DNA of 64,000 nucleotides from Bacteroidales bacterium (GCA_017539645.1 JAFYCM010000042.1:1-64000), one strand, 5' to 3'. Positions 43,475 to 52,840 are shown, counted from the first letter of the stretch. Numbers and translations are program-made. The notes: generated by a model from the sequence alone, not told the origin.

Positions 43475-44222
43475 CATAGCTATACTTATAAGCATCGCGG
43501 CGGCAGCACAGAGCTCGCGAATATCGTCGATGACGTCGGCTGTGTCGTCAAACTCCAACAACGCCAACGGTCAGCAGGAAGAAGATGACGATACGCCACA
43601 AAAACCTAAAATCATTGTGGTGAAGGACCAAGGCATCTCTGTGGGTGTCGACATTGCACCACTCATTATGCGTATCATCGACGACGACCGCGTAGGCATT
43701 GGATTCGTGGGACGCTACGGTTTTGCCAATCGTTGGTATGCCAACGCTGAACTTGGCTACGAGAACGCCAACTACTCCAATAAAGATTTTTCGTACAAGT
43801 CGAATGGCTCATACATACGAATCGGTGCGGACTACGACCTCTTTGAATCGGAAGATTTTCCTACCAACGACAACATCTTCGTAGGTATGCGCTATTGCTA
43901 CGCTTGGCAGAGCCACGAGAGTGAATATTTCCGCATAGTAGATAGCTATTGGGGCGACTACGAAGGCAGCATAGGCAATTCGTCGGTCAACTCACACTCG
44001 CTCGACATATTGTTTGGCTTACGCTGTGAGGTGCTTCGCAACATCTATTTCGGTTGGACGTTTCGCGGACGCTTTATGCTCCATTCGGCTCACGACGATG
44101 TGCTTGCTCCATACGCCGTTGCTGGTTATGGTAAGTATGCCAACAAAGTGACGCTCGGCTTTACGTATACTGTTGAATATCAGCTTCCTTTCAATAGGAA
44201 GAAAAAACAAGCTTTGAAATGA
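43452..44222 (+). CDS. DUF6048 family outer-membrane beta-barrel protein
   Basis: A 256-residue protein with a signal peptide (MSRFLSISIAILISIAAAAQ), a Ser/Asn-rich linker and a predicted beta-barrel: GVDIAPLIMRIIDDDRVGI, ELGYENANYSNKDFSYKSNGSYI, EDFPTNDNIFVGMRYCYAWQSHE. This is the DUF6048 plan. It overlaps the DUF6452 gene at its start and the LOG gene at its end (ATGA), so the three are translationally linked. No function is established. Confidence 0.82.
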   Translation: MSRFLSISIAILISIAAAAQSSRISSMTSAVSSNSNNANGQQEEDDDTPQKPKIIVVKDQGISVGVDIAPLIMRIIDDDRVGIGFVGRYGFANRWYANAELGYENANYSNKDFSYKSNGSYIRIGADYDLFESEDFPTNDNIFVGMRYCYAWQSHESEYFRIVDSYWGDYEGSIGNSSVNSHSLDILFGLRCEVLRNIYFGWTFRGRFMLHSAHDDVLAPYAVAGYGKYANKVTLGFTYTVEYQLPFNRKKKQALK

Positions 44223-44791
44223 AACGAATATGCATATTCTGCGCATCGAGTCCGCGCATACCACAAATATATTTCGACGACGCACGCCGCTTGGCAGAGC
44301 TTATGGCAGAGCGCAACTTTGAAATGGTATACGGCGGTGGCGGCGTAGGCTTGATGGGCACTATGGCCGACGTGATGCTCGAACGCGGCGCAGGCGTGAT
44401 TGGTGTGATACCAAAATTTATGGTCGAAGTGGAGTGGCAACACAAAGGCGTGAAAGAGATGCACTTGACCGAAACAATGTCGGAGCGCAAGCAGATGATG
44501 ATAAAGATGTCCGACGCCATAATTACGCTACCAGGTAGCACCGGCACACTCGACGAACTTTTCGAAGCTGCGAGCGACAAAAAACTCGGACTGATAAACA
44601 AACCGCTCGTAATACTTAACACTAACGGCTTCTACGACAACCAAATAAAGCAACTGCAACGTATGGTGGATGAAAATTTTATGGCAGATGTGCATTTACG
44701 TAAAATTTCCGTTGCCAATACACCCGAAGAAGCTATAAACTTGTGTTGCAAAACCGAAGAACCTACTTCGCTAAGCGACGCACAACTATAA
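44219..44791 (+). CDS. LOG family protein (TIGR00730)
   Basis: A 190-residue Rossmann-like protein. It has CIFCASSPRIPQIYFDDARRLAELMAERNFEMVYGGG (start of the nucleotide site), GVIPKFM, and LPGSTGTLDELFEA, the family's PGGxGTxxE loop with Ser in place of the second Gly. LOG proteins are phosphoribohydrolases that release cytokinin bases or AMP ribose in vitro; the role in gut-type bacteria is unknown. It overlaps the DUF6048 stop by 4 bp and is 10 bp before the DUF4271 gene. Confidence 0.88.
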   Translation: MKRICIFCASSPRIPQIYFDDARRLAELMAERNFEMVYGGGGVGLMGTMADVMLERGAGVIGVIPKFMVEVEWQHKGVKEMHLTETMSERKQMMIKMSDAIITLPGSTGTLDELFEAASDKKLGLINKPLVILNTNGFYDNQIKQLQRMVDENFMADVHLRKISVANTPEEAINLCCKTEEPTSLSDAQL

Positions 44792-44801
44792 CACGCTGAA
44801 T

Positions 44802-45794
44802 ATGTTGCAAATAGCAGAACAAACAACCGCACCCGTTGCGCAAACCACAACACCAACCGACACCACAGCAAAGCCGGTTGCACCACGACGCTCGGTAGTA
44901 GTTGCACCTGCTAAGCACCTCTCAGCCTCCGACTCGGTTTTCTTCGGTCTTACGGCCGATGGCAATACATATTTCGACACCAATCATTTCGTGCGTGACG
45001 TGCAAATGCGTAATCTTCAAGGCATTGAGCCCGCCGCCATCGATAGTACATACTTATATAGTAACGCAGCAGCGCACACCACGCAATCGCCTGTTGAGTT
45101 GCAATATCATCCGCGAGCAATAGCGCCATTGGCTGCTGACGTTCAGTGGATTACGATACTTTTAGTGGGCGTAACTATTATGCTTGGCGTGGTAAAAGCT
45201 ATCTCCAACGACTACATATCGCGCGTAATGACGCTCACTTACAGCGACTTCAACTGGAATAGCATAATAGAATCCATCGAAGTGCGCAACTTCTGGTCGA
45301 GCCGCCTGCTGCTATTGGCATCGCAAGTGACATTTTCGATATTACTCTACGAAATAGCAATAGGCAGTGGATCAATCACTTACATACCATTGCACGGACC
45401 TATGCTATTGCTACTGATATGGGCTGGCGTACTTGCCTACCACATATTCAAAATATCGATGCACAAACTTATTGGCTACACATTCGACATAAAAGAGCGC
45501 ACGAGCTACGTCATCAGTCGCAGATTTTTGGAGCACAGCATACGTGGAATACTTATACTGCCAGTGGTTATATTGTTTCCATTTGTACCCTCAGCCACCT
45601 ATCCGATACTAAGCAAAGTGGCCGTAATCATTGTGATAATGATGTACTTATGGCGAGTGCTGCGCTCTATAAGAATAAATTTAGACAACATCTTTTCACT
45701 TTTCTACGTTGTTTTGTACCTTTGCGCCGTTGAATTGATGCCGCTGATATGTCTATTCAAAGTGGCCGTTTTGGTGGTATCGCAGCAACAGTAG
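44802..45794 (+). CDS. DUF4271 domain membrane protein
   Basis: A 330-residue protein. Residues 1-110 are a soluble, Thr/Pro-rich region; residues about 115-325 hold six or seven membrane helices with the DUF4271 landmarks SRVMTLTYSDFNWNSII, SSRLLLLASQVTFSI and the C-terminal YVVLYLCAVELMPLICLFK. In Bacteroidales it is usually encoded just upstream of hemD, as here (30 bp). The function is unknown. Confidence 0.85.
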   Translation: MLQIAEQTTAPVAQTTTPTDTTAKPVAPRRSVVVAPAKHLSASDSVFFGLTADGNTYFDTNHFVRDVQMRNLQGIEPAAIDSTYLYSNAAAHTTQSPVELQYHPRAIAPLAADVQWITILLVGVTIMLGVVKAISNDYISRVMTLTYSDFNWNSIIESIEVRNFWSSRLLLLASQVTFSILLYEIAIGSGSITYIPLHGPMLLLLIWAGVLAYHIFKISMHKLIGYTFDIKERTSYVISRRFLEHSIRGILILPVVILFPFVPSATYPILSKVAVIIVIMMYLWRVLRSIRINLDNIFSLFYVVLYLCAVELMPLICLFKVAVLVVSQQQ

Positions 45795-45824
45795 TATAGA
45801 TTCTTACACATAACAATAGTAACA

Positions 45825-46580
45825 TTGAAGATCAAGAGGATATTGGTTTCGCAACCAAAACCAGTTGACAGCAAGTCGCCATACTACGAGATGGCCGAAG
45901 CAAACAATGTCAAGTTGGAATTCCGCCCATTCATTCATGTTGAGGGCGTTACAGCAAAAGATTTCCGCAAACAACGCGTAGATATATTGGCGCACACAGG
46001 AGTTGTCTTTACAAGCAAAGTAGCTATCGATCATTATTTCCGTCTTTGTGAGGAACTTCGCGTCTCAGTGCCCGATACTATGCACTATTTCTGCATTTCG
46101 GAACAGGTTGCACTTTACTTGCAGAAGTTTATAGTATACCGCAAGCGCAAGATTTTCCATGGTACGGGTAAATTTCCAGAATTGCTCGAGTTGCTCAAGA
46201 AGCACAAAGAGGAGAAATTCCTCCTTCCGCTCAGCAATATCCATAAGCAAGAAAACCTCGACGCGCTCGACGCTAATGGCTTGACCTACACGAAAGCATT
46301 CTTCTACAACACCGTAAGTAGCGATCTTTCGGACATCAACACCGACGATTTTGATGCGTTCATCTTCTTCAGCCCGCAAGGAATTGCATCGCTTGGCGAG
46401 AATTTCCCGAACTTCGTTCAAGGCGAGAAGATTATCGGTTGCTTCGGTGCCACCACCGCACAAGCCGTTCACGATGCTGGTCTTCGTCTCGATATTGAAG
46501 CTCCATCGCCTACTGCACCTTCGATGCCAATGGCAATAGATCAATTCGTAAAGAAGTACAACAAAGAGCATAAGAGCTAA
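45825..46580 (+). CDS. hemD: Uroporphyrinogen-III synthase
   Basis: A 251-residue protein with the HemD two-lobe plan: KIKRILVSQPKPVDSKSPYY, FTSKVAIDHYFRLCEEL, YFCISEQVALYLQKF, FLLPLSN, AFIFFSPQGIASLGENF and CFGATTAQAVHDAGL. It closes and inverts ring D of hydroxymethylbilane to make uroporphyrinogen III. The sequence starts at a TTG (45825); KIKRILVSQPKP is the usual N terminus of the Bacteroidales form, and no ATG is available. The gene is the last of the DUF6452-hemD run and is followed by a strong terminator. Confidence 0.88.
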   Translation: MKIKRILVSQPKPVDSKSPYYEMAEANNVKLEFRPFIHVEGVTAKDFRKQRVDILAHTGVVFTSKVAIDHYFRLCEELRVSVPDTMHYFCISEQVALYLQKFIVYRKRKIFHGTGKFPELLELLKKHKEEKFLLPLSNIHKQENLDALDANGLTYTKAFFYNTVSSDLSDINTDDFDAFIFFSPQGIASLGENFPNFVQGEKIIGCFGATTAQAVHDAGLRLDIEAPSPTAPSMPMAIDQFVKKYNKEHKS

Positions 46581-46608
46581 CACGCTCTACTAAAGCATAA
46601 AACCCAAG

Positions 46609-46647
46609 CGACAGCCTCAGCGAAATGTTGGGGCTGTCGTTTTTTTA
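46609..46647 (+). terminator. Intrinsic terminator after hemD
   Basis: CGACAGCC (46609-46616) pairs with GGCTGTCG (46632-46639), followed by a T-run to 46647. Confidence 0.88.
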
Positions 46648-46710
46648 TTACGCCATATAGGTACGTGCTTCATATTGGCAAAACTGCATCGAAAGCAATG
46701 TGAAAATAAA

Positions 46711-46809
46711 AAGTTGCATCGAACCCCCATTTTAGTCTAATTTGCGCCTCGTAAATAAGCATAATATATATAATAGACTCCTAACAACCGTTGCCGTTCT
46801 GACCATCAC
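46711..46809 (+). pseudogene. Decayed copy of the GH29 promoter and first codons
   Basis: This stretch matches 48059-48158 at roughly 85 percent by eye, including the promoter block (CCATTTTAGTCTAATTTGCG) and the signal-peptide codons (TAATAGACT.CTAACAACC.TTGCC.TTCT). Both start codons are destroyed and one base is missing, so it cannot be translated. It and the intact copy lie on both sides of the DUF4419 gene. The rest of the 46648-46937 gap holds nothing recognised. Confidence 0.75.
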
Positions 46810-46937
46810 ACAGCACAGCCCATGGTGAGCGACAAAATCCGCTACGACCTTTTGGTGATGGATTAGAGTATGTATGATAGGAAAGCGCCACATTGATAGA
46901 GAATAAATATTTATCTTGCATGCAAAAAATATTTACA

Positions 46938-48008
46938 ATGAAACGTCTTTCCACTCTTGCTATCATTCTTTGTGCAACAGTTTTGCAAGCGCAAGCATCT
47001 GTAGTAGTCGCTAAAACCGACACAAGCATAACATTCGTTGTGGACGAGGATTTGCCTGCACCACAGGAAAAATATTACGACTCAAGCAGACAAGATGTCT
47101 TGTACTATTGCTGCGTTAGTGCTTATGCCGACCATCATCCACTCGTGTTGTCGCCCGACATGATATGGATTACCATTTGTCAAGGTTTTTCTAAGTATGT
47201 AAATGCACATGCTGAGGAGTTGCGCAGCCGTTTCGTCGAACATGAAGGGAAAGCGACGTTGAAAATAGAATTGAAAGAGCAATTGAATCCCAAACAATAT
47301 AATTGGGCGGCAATGGTCGACACTTTTTCTACAATGATTAAGCGCAACACAAAAAACGGCATTGCCGATATTATAACTGCCGATTTCTCAACCACCACAA
47401 AAAACGCGCGAATAGCATCAGAAGCCACGTTGATGGATTGCGTGAAAGCGTATTTCGATTATGAACTATTCTATGCGGCCTGTGGAATTCCAAGCATAAC
47501 ACTACAAGGCACAGCTGACGATTGGAGACATCTACTTGAGAAGGCAAAGCAATTGGCAAAATTCGGAATGGAAGATTGGATAGACGAGTTAGAACCCATA
47601 CTTACGCAATTTATCAAGGCAGCAGAAGGCAAACCCAAGCAACGTTTCTGGAAGAGCATAGTTAGAAAATGGGAAACTGACGAATGGCGCGGTCCAAGTT
47701 GCGCTCGATTTGGTTCGAGACCAACAGAGGTTAATGGCTGGATATTGAAATTCTTTCCAGATAAGAATGGGAAAACCATCAAACATCAAGCTTGGACTTT
47801 GTCAGTATCACCAAGCCAAGTTTGCGTACCTATAAAATACGTAGAAATTTTGCTAAACGGCGTAGTGAATGAGTATGATTATGAGCTCATTGCAGGCATA
47901 ATCGATGTAGATGCCGATGTCGCAACAGGAACCTTTACGCCACAAATAGGTTGGTATGTCCGCGAAAAAGAGGAAGAGACTTTGAATGATTTCGGCCAGC
48001 CATTGTAG
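46938..48008 (+). CDS. Secreted DUF4419 domain protein
   Basis: About 356 residues with a signal peptide (MKRLSTLAIILCATVLQAQA). The mature part carries the DUF4419 landmarks: YADHHPLVLSPDMIWITICQ, FSKYVNAHAEELRSRFV, ADFSTTTKNARIASEATLMD, CGIPSITLQGTADDWRHLLEKA and VNGWILKFFPDKNGK. The family occurs in fungi and in Bacteroidetes and has no known activity. The ATG at 46938 is chosen over 46893 for the signal peptide. It stands alone between a relic and an intact copy of the next gene's 5' end. Confidence 0.85.
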   Translation: MKRLSTLAIILCATVLQAQASVVVAKTDTSITFVVDEDLPAPQEKYYDSSRQDVLYYCCVSAYADHHPLVLSPDMIWITICQGFSKYVNAHAEELRSRFVEHEGKATLKIELKEQLNPKQYNWAAMVDTFSTMIKRNTKNGIADIITADFSTTTKNARIASEATLMDCVKAYFDYELFYAACGIPSITLQGTADDWRHLLEKAKQLAKFGMEDWIDELEPILTQFIKAAEGKPKQRFWKSIVRKWETDEWRGPSCARFGSRPTEVNGWILKFFPDKNGKTIKHQAWTLSVSPSQVCVPIKYVEILLNGVVNEYDYELIAGIIDVDADVATGTFTPQIGWYVREKEEETLNDFGQPL

Positions 48009-48061
48009 ATAAAGTATTGAACCTCATCTTACGCGAAGGGTGGCGAGCGGCAGAAAAAAAG

Positions 48062-48092
48062 TTGCATCGGAAGTCCATTTTAGTCTAATTTG
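48062..48092 (+). promoter_or_regulatory. Promoter of the GH29 gene
   Basis: TTG (48062-48064), a 20-bp spacer and CTAATTTG (48085-48092, one mismatch to TAnnTTTG). The block is kept in the decayed copy at 46713-46745, which supports it as the element. Confidence 0.55.
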
Positions 48093-48117
48093 CGTCTCAT
48101 AAATAAGTATGACATAT

Positions 48118-49875
48118 ATGAATAGACTACTAACAACCATTGCCATTCTAACCATAACGGCGACTGCCAACGCACAGCTGAAGGCGGGCAAAGAGCTACC
48201 AGCCGTTCCTACTATTCCCGAAGTAGATAGCCCAAAACCTATAGCCAGTGTTCCGTTGGCCGACGTGAATACATTCAAAGACATTCAGCTCGACATACCT
48301 ATATGCGACGGACCTTTCCGACCGTCGTGGGAGAGCATCGAGCAAAACTACCCCGGCACGCCTGAATGGCTGCGCGAAGCAAAATTTGGCATTTGGGTAC
48401 ACTTCGGACCTCAGTCGGCAGGCGAAAGTGGCGACTGGTATGCGCGTAATCTCTATAAAGAGGATCATCATGCATATAAAAACCACGTGAATCGCTACGG
48501 ACACCCATCAGAAGTGGGCTACAAAGAGGTTTTGCGCGACTGGAAACCCGACAAACTCGACCCAGAATACCTGACGAAACTCTATTTGAAGGCTGGTGCG
48601 CGTTTCTTACTCATTCAAGGTGTTCATCACGATAACTACGACTTATGGAATTCACAATATCAGCCTTGGAACTCGGTGAACATTGGTCCGAAGCGCGACT
48701 TCTTGCGCGAATGGGCCGACGCTTGCCATAAATATGGGATGCGCTATGGCGTAACATTCCATCACGAATACACATGGTGGTGGTGGCAAACAGCTTTTGG
48801 CGCCGACAAGAGTGGCGACAAGGCTGGCATTCCCTACGATGGTCATTTAACATTGGCCGATGGCAAAGACAAATGGTGGGAAGGTTACGACCCACGCTTG
48901 CTCTACGGCATAGATTTGCGTGAATATGAAGACGTTGATGAAAAGGCACATACGCCATGGTCGCCACCAAAAGACGGAATTATCTGGCAGCACCTCGACT
49001 ATGCCAAATGGTATGCAACGCAATGGACGCTACGCATGATGGACGTCACGGCAAACTATGAGCCCGATTTTATTTATACTGATGGCACAATGGAAGGTCC
49101 GTTCTGCGGCAATGGCACAGGCACATTCTACAAATGCAACGCAATGCCTTTGGTGATGGCCGACTTCTACAACCGCACATTGAAGCAGCGCGGCGAGGTG
49201 AACACATTCAGCATAGTTAAGTTCCGCCACCCGACCAATGGCACCGTAAATACCGAAGAATTTGGTTGGCCCGACAGCATCAACACAGCTCAACCGTGGA
49301 TGCGCGAAGGCCCTGTTGGCGACTGGTTCTACGCGCCGGGGTTCGTCTACGATTCGGGCAGCGTGATTCGCTATATTATAGAGAGCATCTGTCGCGACGG
49401 TTGCGCAGCTCTGAACATACCTATGCTTCCAGATGGCAGTATTGATGCGGCTTGCGAGCGTATGCTCGAAGAGGTCGGAAGTTGGATGGAAGTCAATGGT
49501 GAGGCAGTATACGGCAGCAAAGCTTGGACTACTTATGGCGAAGGTCAGCTCGACAAAGATGGACATCTGCGCAAATTGCCAGGCCACGCATTAGGCAAAC
49601 ACCACGCCGAATTTCCATTCACAGCGCAAGACATTCGTTTCACCGTGGGCAAAAACGGCAACCTCTACGCCTTCTGCATGAAGTCGCCCGAAGCCAACCA
49701 AACCATCACCATAAAGACGATGGGCAAGAGCGCCGGCAATATTGCTAAAATCAAAAAAGTGTCGCTGCTCGGCTACAACGGCAAACTAAAATGGCGACAA
49801 ACGGCTGATGCTCTTGAAATTACCGCACCAACGATGATACCTTTTGCTACTTGCGTGGTTTTTAGAGTAGAATAA
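48118..49875 (+). CDS. Alpha-L-fucosidase, GH29
   Basis: About 585 residues with signal peptide MNRLLTTIAILTITATANAQ. The GH29 barrel is clear: FGIWVHFGPQSAGESGDWYAR, the HHDNYDLWNS segment, WADACHKYGMRYGVTFHHEYTW, and YEPDFIYTDGTMEGPF with the likely nucleophile Asp. A C-terminal domain with SSWM-like GSWMEVNGEAVYGSKAW and a beta-sandwich follows. It removes alpha-linked fucose from host or plant glycans. The ATG at 48109 is an alternative start. Its 5' end is duplicated, in decayed form, 1.35 kb upstream. Confidence 0.88.
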   Translation: MNRLLTTIAILTITATANAQLKAGKELPAVPTIPEVDSPKPIASVPLADVNTFKDIQLDIPICDGPFRPSWESIEQNYPGTPEWLREAKFGIWVHFGPQSAGESGDWYARNLYKEDHHAYKNHVNRYGHPSEVGYKEVLRDWKPDKLDPEYLTKLYLKAGARFLLIQGVHHDNYDLWNSQYQPWNSVNIGPKRDFLREWADACHKYGMRYGVTFHHEYTWWWWQTAFGADKSGDKAGIPYDGHLTLADGKDKWWEGYDPRLLYGIDLREYEDVDEKAHTPWSPPKDGIIWQHLDYAKWYATQWTLRMMDVTANYEPDFIYTDGTMEGPFCGNGTGTFYKCNAMPLVMADFYNRTLKQRGEVNTFSIVKFRHPTNGTVNTEEFGWPDSINTAQPWMREGPVGDWFYAPGFVYDSGSVIRYIIESICRDGCAALNIPMLPDGSIDAACERMLEEVGSWMEVNGEAVYGSKAWTTYGEGQLDKDGHLRKLPGHALGKHHAEFPFTAQDIRFTVGKNGNLYAFCMKSPEANQTITIKTMGKSAGNIAKIKKVSLLGYNGKLKWRQTADALEITAPTMIPFATCVVFRVE

Positions 49876-49885
49876 GATTCACGAG

Positions 49886-49914
49886 GAAGATTTGCAACTT
49901 AATTGCAAATCTTC
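49886..49914. terminator. Perfect inverted repeat before the metal locus
   Basis: GAAGATTTGCAA (49886-49897) and TTGCAAATCTTC (49903-49914), 12-bp arms with a 5-base loop. It follows the GH29 stop by 10 bp and lies 5 bp before the -7 element at 49920. The T-run after it is interrupted (TTTCGTATTTTTG), so it may be a terminator, an operator of the next unit, or both. Confidence 0.5.
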
Positions 49915-49919
49915 TTTCG

Positions 49920-49927
49920 TATTTTTG
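49920..49927 (+). promoter_or_regulatory. -7 element TATTTTTG
   Basis: Matches TAnnTTTG; only 8 bases separate it from the ATG at 49936, which would give a leaderless or near-leaderless message. Confidence 0.45.
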
Positions 49928-49935
49928 CTGTCGAT

Positions 49936-50304
49936 ATGAGACAAGTGAGGCGCATATTATTATCCGTGTTGATGCTAATGGCTTTTATGGTCACGAGCCA
50001 CGGCGTGGATATGGTTAGATGCAGTTGCACGGGAGCTGTGAATGTTGTGCCGTGCGGCGTTGCTGTCGACGATGAGGCTTGTCCGCCTGATGACGATTGC
50101 CACACGTTGATGCATTTCGACCTCTCGCCGTCTGATATTGTCTGCACTTACTCATTTGTAGCTATGCCGTGTATGTTGGCATTGCCGCAAATTCTATCCA
50201 AGAGTGTTTCGCTCATAAGTAATAAAAATGCGGATTATCACGATGTTGTAATATGCAGTCCGCCACGCAGTTATCTCTCATTCATACGCATACTGATTAT
50301 TTGA
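49936..50304 (+). CDS. Small secreted Cys/Asp-rich protein of the metal locus
   Basis: About 122 residues with a hydrophobic leader (MRQVRRILLSVLMLMAFMVTSHG). The mature part has RCSCTGAV, then VPCGVAVDDEACPPDDDCHTLMHFD, so Cys and His/Asp are closely spaced, and ends with a strand-rich region. I know this type of small protein from Bacteroidales, encoded before a TonB receptor and an HMA protein; metal binding is likely but not shown. The frame opens at 49903, but the ATG at 49936 lies after the -7 box and is chosen. Confidence 0.6.
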   Translation: MRQVRRILLSVLMLMAFMVTSHGVDMVRCSCTGAVNVVPCGVAVDDEACPPDDDCHTLMHFDLSPSDIVCTYSFVAMPCMLALPQILSKSVSLISNKNADYHDVVICSPPRSYLSFIRILII

Positions 50305-50382
50305 ACCTTTCTGCCTCCGACGATGGCAGCTTGCTTCGTCATTCCCATAAGCAAGAAATAAATTTCAATAATCAGTAAATCA

Positions 50383-52401
50383 ATGAAATACATAATAATA
50401 TTATTATGCTCAGTTGCGTCGGTTGAATTATTGGCGCAAGTGCAGCAGCCTCACATATTCAAAGCCGACACCATCATCGAGCAAGAGCTTGACGAGATGC
50501 AAGTTACGGCTCGCAAGGCTGGAACAAAACGCCTTATTGGTGCCGAAAATGGCATTCAGATAAATAGAGAAGAACTCTTCAAAGCAGCGTGCTGCAATTT
50601 GGGCGAGAGTTTCACCACAAACCCATCGGTCGACGTTAGTTATAGCGATGCAGCCACAGGCGCTAAGCAGATAAAACTATTGGGGTTGAGTGGAACTTAC
50701 GTGCAGATGCTCACAGAAAACATGCCCAACTTTCGCGGCGTGGCTGCTCCGTATGCACTCGACTATGTACCAGGTCCGTGGCTTAGCGGCATTCAGGTGT
50801 CGAAGGGTAGCTAGTCGGTGCGCAATGGCTATGAGAGCATTACGGGACAGATTGACGTTGAATACTTGAAGCCCGACGACGAAGAAGGCCTGACAATAAA
50901 CGTTTATGGCAATAGCAAAAGCCGCATAGAAGCTAATGCCGATGGCAACATACATATAGGTAAAATTGGCACGGAGATTCTCGCTCATTATCAGAATGAT
51001 TTGGGTAACCATGATGAAAATAACGATGGTTTTCTCGACCAACCCAATGTGCGCCAATACAACGTGCAAAACCGATGGCACGGCAGCGTTGGCAACTACA
51101 TCATGCATGCAGGTGTTGGCTATGTGAAAGAGAATCGCGATGGCGGACAAAACTCCCACACTGCGCACCATGTGACGAATCCGTTCACTATTGCGCTTGC
51201 TACCGACCGCATCGAGGGTTATATGAAACACGCTTTCATTATCGACCGCGAACATGGCACAAACATCGCTTTGCTCGGCAACGCATCGCTGCACAAACTC
51301 GATGCTACATTGGGCAAAAAACTCTACAATGCCGATGAGCGCAATATATATGCACAACTGCTTTTTGAAACTGATTTCGATTCGCCCAACGATGCCGAAC
51401 ACAAGATAGCCACGGGTCTGTCGCTCAACTACGACGACATAGCTCAAAACTTACAAAATGCCAACCTCATAGCTAATGATGAACGCGAAACTACGAGTGG
51501 AGCATACGCACAATATACCTACAATTACCACGGCAAACTGACTCTTATGGCAGGCGTGCGTGTCGACCATAGTTCGCAGTATGGCACTTTCGTAACACCG
51601 CGTTTTCACGTCAAATTTGTGCCTGGACAAATAGCTACAGTGCGCATTTCGGCAGGCAAAGGCTATCGCACGGCGCACGCGTTGGCAGAGAATAACAATC
51701 TGCTTGCAAGTGGTCGTCAGCTGATTATCGACGATTTGGAGCAAGAACAGGCGTGGAACTACGGCATTAGTAGTTCGTTCTACATACCTATATTCAATAA
51801 GACGCTGAAACTCAACACCGAATATTATCGCACGCAGTTCAAATCGCAAACCGTCATCGACTACGACACCGACCCCACGCAGCTACATATAGCCAACCTC
51901 GATGGACGTTCGTATTCCAACACGTTTCAAGTCGACGCTTCGTATAACGTGGTTGGCGGATTGGAACTTACGGCAGCCTATCGCATCAACGACGTGAAGT
52001 GTACGTATGCCGGAAGTCTTCGTCAGAAACCACTTACAAGTCTCTACAAAGCCTTAGCCACGCTTAGCTACAAGACGCCGCTCGGATTGTGGCAAGCCGA
52101 TGCTACACTTCAGCTCAACGGAGGCGGACGATTGCCACGTTCGTACACACGCCCCGACGGCAGCGAAGCGTGGGAGAGCAATTTCGGTAGTTATGAGCAA
52201 CTATCTGCTCAAGTGACGCGTTGGTTCCGCCATTTTTCTATCTACATAGGTGGCGAAAACCTGACCAATTTCCGCCAAAAGCAGACCATCATCGACGCCG
52301 AAAATCCGTGGAGTTCAACTTTTGAGCCTACTATGGTTTGGGGACCAGTGCACGGCGCTACGTTCTACGCCGGTGTGAGAGTGAATATTGGAAGATTGTA
52401 A
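50383..52401 (+). pseudogene. TonB-dependent receptor interrupted by an in-frame TAG
   Basis: One continuous frame of 673 codons holds a TonB-dependent outer-membrane receptor: signal peptide (MKYIIILLCSVASVELLAQ), plug domain (QELDEMQVTARKAGTKRLIG, ESFTTNPSVDVSYSDAATGAKQ, LDYVPGPWLSGIQVSKGS), then a barrel ending VRVNIGRL. Codon 144 (50812-50814) is TAG, where the family has Ser or Ala in SKGxxSVxNGYESITGQI. A single change from TCG would explain it. As read, it gives a 143-residue plug fragment (50383-50814) and an orphan barrel from 50815. The gene lies between the Cys-rich and HMA genes, so copper or another metal complex is the likely cargo. Confidence 0.8.
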
Positions 52402-52424
52402 TTTTGTAATAAATATTTATCACG

Positions 52425-52736
52425 ATGAAAAAGAGAATATTTACAACACTGCTGACCGTGTTGGTTGCCGCAGTAAGTTATGCCAAAGACATAAAAACGG
52501 TAGTTGTAACCACCACACCGCAGATGCACTGCGAGAGTTGCGAAAACAAGATAAAAGGCAACCTCCGCTTCGAACGCGGTGTGAAAAAGATAGAGACAAA
52601 CATCGACAACCAAACCGTAACCATCACTTACGATGCCGACAAAACCACGGTGCAAAAACTCATCGAAGGCTTTGCAAAATTTGGCTACACCGCCAAAGAG
52701 GTGAAGAAGAACGAGAGCGAAACCGAGAAAAAATAA
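52425..52736 (+). CDS. Periplasmic heavy-metal-associated (HMA) domain protein
   Basis: A 103-residue protein with a signal peptide (MKKRIFTTLLTVLVAAVSYA) and one HMA domain: TTTPQMHCESCENKIKGNLR (MxCxxC with Cys36 and Cys39), FERGVKKIETNIDNQTVTI, TYDADKTTVQKLIEGFAKFGY. HMA domains bind Cu(I) or Zn(II). It follows the TonB receptor by 23 bp and probably handles the metal taken up or sensed there. A charged tail (KKNESETEKK) ends it. Confidence 0.88.
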   Translation: MKKRIFTTLLTVLVAAVSYAKDIKTVVVTTTPQMHCESCENKIKGNLRFERGVKKIETNIDNQTVTITYDADKTTVQKLIEGFAKFGYTAKEVKKNESETEKK

Positions 52737-52755
52737 CGCACGAAAAAAGGTTGCT

Positions 52756-52801
52756 CACAGATAATACGGATTGAAAAAAATAAAAATCTGTATTATCTGT
52801 G
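52756..52801. terminator. Long inverted repeat after the metal locus
   Basis: CACAGATAATACGGAT (52756-52771) pairs with ATCTGTATTATCTGTG (52786-52801) over 16 positions with one G-T pair. There is no T-run. It may terminate the HMA transcript; it also touches the -33 region of the next promoter. Confidence 0.6.
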
Positions 52802-52824
52802 CTTTCATGATTTAGAGTTACGTA

Positions 52825-52832
52825 TAAATTTG
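52825..52832 (+). promoter_or_regulatory. -7 element TAAATTTG of the two-component genes
   Basis: Matches TAnnTTTG, with TTTC 18 bp upstream (52803-52806). Only 8 bases separate it from the ATG at 52841. Confidence 0.5.
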
Positions 52833-52840
52833 TCATTGCT

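Noticed and set aside
50812..50814. TAG read as an amino acid by a different genetic code
   Set aside because: TAG ends several intact genes in the window, for example the ferritin-like gene at 15272.
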